Positions 13,618-15,690 of a stretch of 15,690 bases of DNA are shown piece after piece. Made by a program: the position numbers and the translations under genes. The notes beneath the pieces were generated by a model. That model was given only the letters and a program-made list of their open reading frames with translations, was not told where the DNA came from and did no database searches. The stretch is from Verrucomicrobiota bacterium (GTDB taxonomy: Bacteria > Verrucomicrobiota > Kiritimatiellia > CAIQIC01 > Lenti-01). Every line of letters begins with the position of its first letter. Within the stretch, counting starts at the first letter, position 1. The stretch lies in NCBI GenBank assembly GCA_003451935.1, contig DMJA01000144.1, positions 1-15,690 of the forward strand, written 5' to 3'.

Positions 13618-15285
13618 ATGAAAAGAACCATCACCATCACGCTGGAAAGTGGACAGAAAATCACCTGCCCGTCCCAGACCCTCGTCGGCGAACTGCTCCA
13701 CGATCCCGTCGATCCCGCCACGGGCCTGCCCTATCTCGGCGCGCTGGTGAACAACGAATTGGTCACCTTCGCCTACACCCTCGACATCGATTCCACCGTC
13801 CGCTTCGTCACCATGGCCTCGCCCGGCGGCATGCAGATCTATGTCCGCTCGCTCTCCTTCCTCCTCGCCAAGGCCGTCAAGGATCTGCATCCCGCGGCGC
13901 ATTTCTCCGTCGAGCACGCCCTCGGCCCCGGCCTCTACTGCGAATTCGAGACTGGCGGCATCCGCGGCATCTCCCCCGAACAAGCCGCCGCCCTCGAATC
14001 CCACATGCGCGGCCTCGTCGCCAGCGACCGGCCGATCCTCCGCCAGCGCATGTCCTACACCGCCGCCATCGGGCAATTCACCCAGAACGGGCAGGACGAC
14101 AAGGTCTCGCTCCTGCGGTTCACCAACACCCCCAAGATCGTCACCTATGTCTGCGAGAACTTCTCCGACCTCGCCACCGGCCCCATGACCCGCTCCGCGG
14201 GGCCGCTGCAGTTCTTCCGCATCATCCCCTACCAGACCGGCTTCATTCTCCAAATGCCCACGTGCGACACCGCCCCGGCCATCCCCGATTTCAAGCCCAT
14301 CCAGGTTCTCGCCGAAACCTTTCAGGAATACAACCGGTGGGGCCGCATCCTCGGCATCAACACCGTCGGCCGCCTCAATGAAATCATCGCCGCCAACGAG
14401 ATCCGCGACTTCGTCAAGGTCGCCGAAGCCCTCCACGAAAAGAAAATCGCCGCCATCGCCGACCAGATCGCCTCGAATTCCTCCATCAAGTGGATTCTCA
14501 TCGCCGGCCCGTCCTCCTCCGGCAAGACCACCTTCGCCAAGCGCCTCGCCATCCAGCTCCGCGTCAACGGACTCCGCCCCGTCACCCTCGGCACCGACGA
14601 CTACTTCGTGGACCGCGAACACACTCCCCGCACGCCTTCCGGCGACTATGACTTCGAACACCTCCAGGCCGTGGATGTCCCCGTCCTCAACCGCGACCTC
14701 GCCGATCTCGACGCCGGACGCGAAATCCAGTTGCCGACCTTCGACTTCCACACCGGTTCCCGCCTGTACAAAGGCAAGACGCTCCGCCTCGCCGAGGACC
14801 AGGTCGTCATTCTCGAAGGCATCCATTCCCTGAACCCCGCCCTCACCCCCGGCCTGCCGGACGCCCGCAAGTTCCACATCTACATCTCCGCCCTCACCCA
14901 GCTCAACCTCGACAACAACAACCGCATTCCCACCACCGACAACCGCCTCCTGCGGCGCCTCGTCCGCGACCACCGCTACCGCGGCCATTCCGCCACCCGC
15001 ACCCTCGAAATGTGGCCCAACGTCGGCCGCGGCGAACGCACCTGGATCTTCCCGTTCCAGGAGGAAGCCGACGCCGTCTTCAACTCCGCCCTCGACTACG
15101 AGCTCGCCATCCTCTCCGTCCTCGCCCGTCCGCTCCTCTCGGAGATCAAGCCCCACCAGCACGTCTACGCCGAGGCCCGCCGCATGCTCGAATTCCTCTC
15201 CCACTTCATCCCCCTCGCGGCCGACGTTCCCCCGCCCGTCTCCATCATCCGCGAATTCGTCGGCGGCTCCGACTTCGACTACTAA
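13618..15285 (+). CDS. TGS/ThrRS-like domain nucleoside kinase (uridine kinase family)
   Basis: 555 residues. The N-terminal about 65 residues form a TGS-like domain (ITITLESGQKITCP). Residues about 70-240 resemble the second additional (editing) domain of threonyl-tRNA synthetase, but the HxxxH site is replaced by R77 and F81 (VRSLSFLLAKAV), so editing chemistry is unlikely. The C-terminal half is a P-loop kinase: Walker A GPSSSGKT (297-304), TDDYFVDRE, GDYDFEHLQAVD, VVILEGIHSLN, and RRLVRDHRYRGHSA, as in uridine kinases/phosphoribulokinases. It probably phosphorylates a nucleoside or similar small molecule; the substrate is not known. AGGAAAGG 12 nt before the ATG is a strong ribosome site. 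It lies 18 bp after the chorismate mutase gene and is likely in the same operon, although it has no evident aromatic role. Confidence 0.88.
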   Translation: MKRTITITLESGQKITCPSQTLVGELLHDPVDPATGLPYLGALVNNELVTFAYTLDIDSTVRFVTMASPGGMQIYVRSLSFLLAKAVKDLHPAAHFSVEHALGPGLYCEFETGGIRGISPEQAAALESHMRGLVASDRPILRQRMSYTAAIGQFTQNGQDDKVSLLRFTNTPKIVTYVCENFSDLATGPMTRSAGPLQFFRIIPYQTGFILQMPTCDTAPAIPDFKPIQVLAETFQEYNRWGRILGINTVGRLNEIIAANEIRDFVKVAEALHEKKIAAIADQIASNSSIKWILIAGPSSSGKTTFAKRLAIQLRVNGLRPVTLGTDDYFVDREHTPRTPSGDYDFEHLQAVDVPVLNRDLADLDAGREIQLPTFDFHTGSRLYKGKTLRLAEDQVVILEGIHSLNPALTPGLPDARKFHIYISALTQLNLDNNNRIPTTDNRLLRRLVRDHRYRGHSATRTLEMWPNVGRGERTWIFPFQEEADAVFNSALDYELAILSVLARPLLSEIKPHQHVYAEARRMLEFLSHFIPLAADVPPPVSIIREFVGGSDFDY

Positions 15286-15324
15286 CTTGCCAAAGCCCAC
15301 GGCCCGGGGCTACAGTTCCTCCCG

Positions 15325-15594
15325 ATGACACCCGACATCCAGCAAATCCTGGCCCGCCTCGGCCTTGCCCTCGGCGCCGGCGTTTTGATTTTCATCGTTC
15401 CCATCGCCTACCGCAAGGCCCGCTGGGCGCCCCACCGCATTTCCCGCATCGCCTATTACCTGGTTTCCCTCTCCGCCCTCATCGGCTTTTGCTTCTACGC
15501 CGCCTATCTTTGGAACCAATTCGTTCCCCGCGAGCCGGAAGCCCCCGCCCCCGTGGCCTATCCCGTCGATCCGGCGCTCCCCGCCAACCCTTGA
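15325..15594 (+). CDS. Small two-helix membrane protein of unknown function
   Basis: 89 residues. Two hydrophobic segments (about 8-29 and 43-63) flank a basic loop (YRKARWAPHRISR), so both ends are predicted outside and the loop in the cytoplasm. A Pro/Ala-rich tail (EPEAPAPVAYPV) follows. No family recognised and no enzymatic motif seen. Start ATG 15325 lies 39 bp after the kinase stop with only a weak ribosome site. Base composition matches the neighbours, which supports it as real. Confidence 0.6.
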   Translation: MTPDIQQILARLGLALGAGVLIFIVPIAYRKARWAPHRISRIAYYLVSLSALIGFCFYAAYLWNQFVPREPEAPAPVAYPVDPALPANP

Positions 15595-15625
15595 CCCCCC
15601 AGTTCGCTTAATCGCCGGCCATCGG

Positions 15626-15666
15626 TTTTCCACACCGTGGAAAACTTTTTTCCACAGCGTGAAAAA
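15626..15666. repeat. 41-bp double palindrome, second copy
   Basis: Units TTTTCCACACCGTGGAAAA (15626-15644) and TTTTCCACAGCGTGAAAAA (15648-15666), centres 22 bp apart. On this strand it equals the reverse complement of 7740-7780 at 37 of 41 positions, including an unbroken 24-bp shared core (15635-15658). The second unit has one G-to-A change in its right arm. Both units start with TTTTCCACA, which fits the DnaA-box consensus TTWTNCACA. It lies 31 bp after the last gene. Confidence 0.8.
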
Positions 15667-15690
15667 ATCGGGCGCATCTGCGATTCGGTG

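Noticed and set aside
13315..15300. A 661-codon open frame on the minus strand opposite the chorismate mutase and kinase genes
   Set aside because: Same codon-bias artefact; composition is extremely rich in Gly, Val, Asp and Glu with no family features.

Overview
This is a GC-rich, gene-dense window from a Gram-negative bacterium: it has outer-membrane-type lipoprotein and CsgG-like signal sequences and a long-form YidC with a periplasmic domain. The protein styles point weakly to the PVC group (Verrucomicrobiota / Kiritimatiellota / Lentisphaerota). These are a class II photolyase, a eukaryote-type AroQ-beta chorismate mutase and a TGS/ThrRS-like nucleoside kinase. No rRNA or marker phylogeny is available here, so the placement is an inference. 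I saw no phage, transposon, CRISPR or tRNA signatures.

Layout. (1) 1-3528 is the C-terminal part of an NdvB-like cyclic beta-1,2-glucan synthase, cut by the left edge, with a bidirectional terminator after it. (2) 3605-4519 (-) is a secreted CsgG/LpoB-like protein. A divergent promoter region (4520-4702) separates it from (3) the conserved block rpmH-rnpA-yidD-yidC (4703-7325), followed closely by a DUF2780 gene. (4) 7740-7780 is an unusual double palindrome lying directly before a class II CPD photolyase (7797-9164) and a secreted chalcone-isomerase-like protein (9189-9725). (5) 9777-10796 (-) is a lipoprotein with a C-terminal SH3-like domain. (6) 10900-15285 is an aromatic amino acid operon: promoter, structured leader with an intrinsic terminator, aroF (DAHP synthase), pheA (prephenate dehydratase with ACT domain), an AroQ-beta chorismate mutase, then a TGS-domain nucleoside kinase. 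(7) A two-helix membrane protein and a second copy of the double palindrome close the window.

How the genes work together. rpmH-rnpA-yidD-yidC joins a ribosomal protein, the RNase P protein subunit and the inner-membrane insertion machinery. aroF-pheA-chorismate mutase supplies the first committed step of the shikimate pathway and both steps from chorismate to phenylpyruvate. The leader before aroF can fold into either a terminator or a competing pairing, which suggests transcription attenuation.

Most notable for follow-up: the 41-bp double-palindrome repeat family (two copies, 37/41 identical in opposite orientation, plus a related single 19-bp palindrome); the aroF leader with mutually exclusive structures; and the bacterial AroQ-beta chorismate mutase with a Glu-to-Gln change at the position of yeast Glu246.
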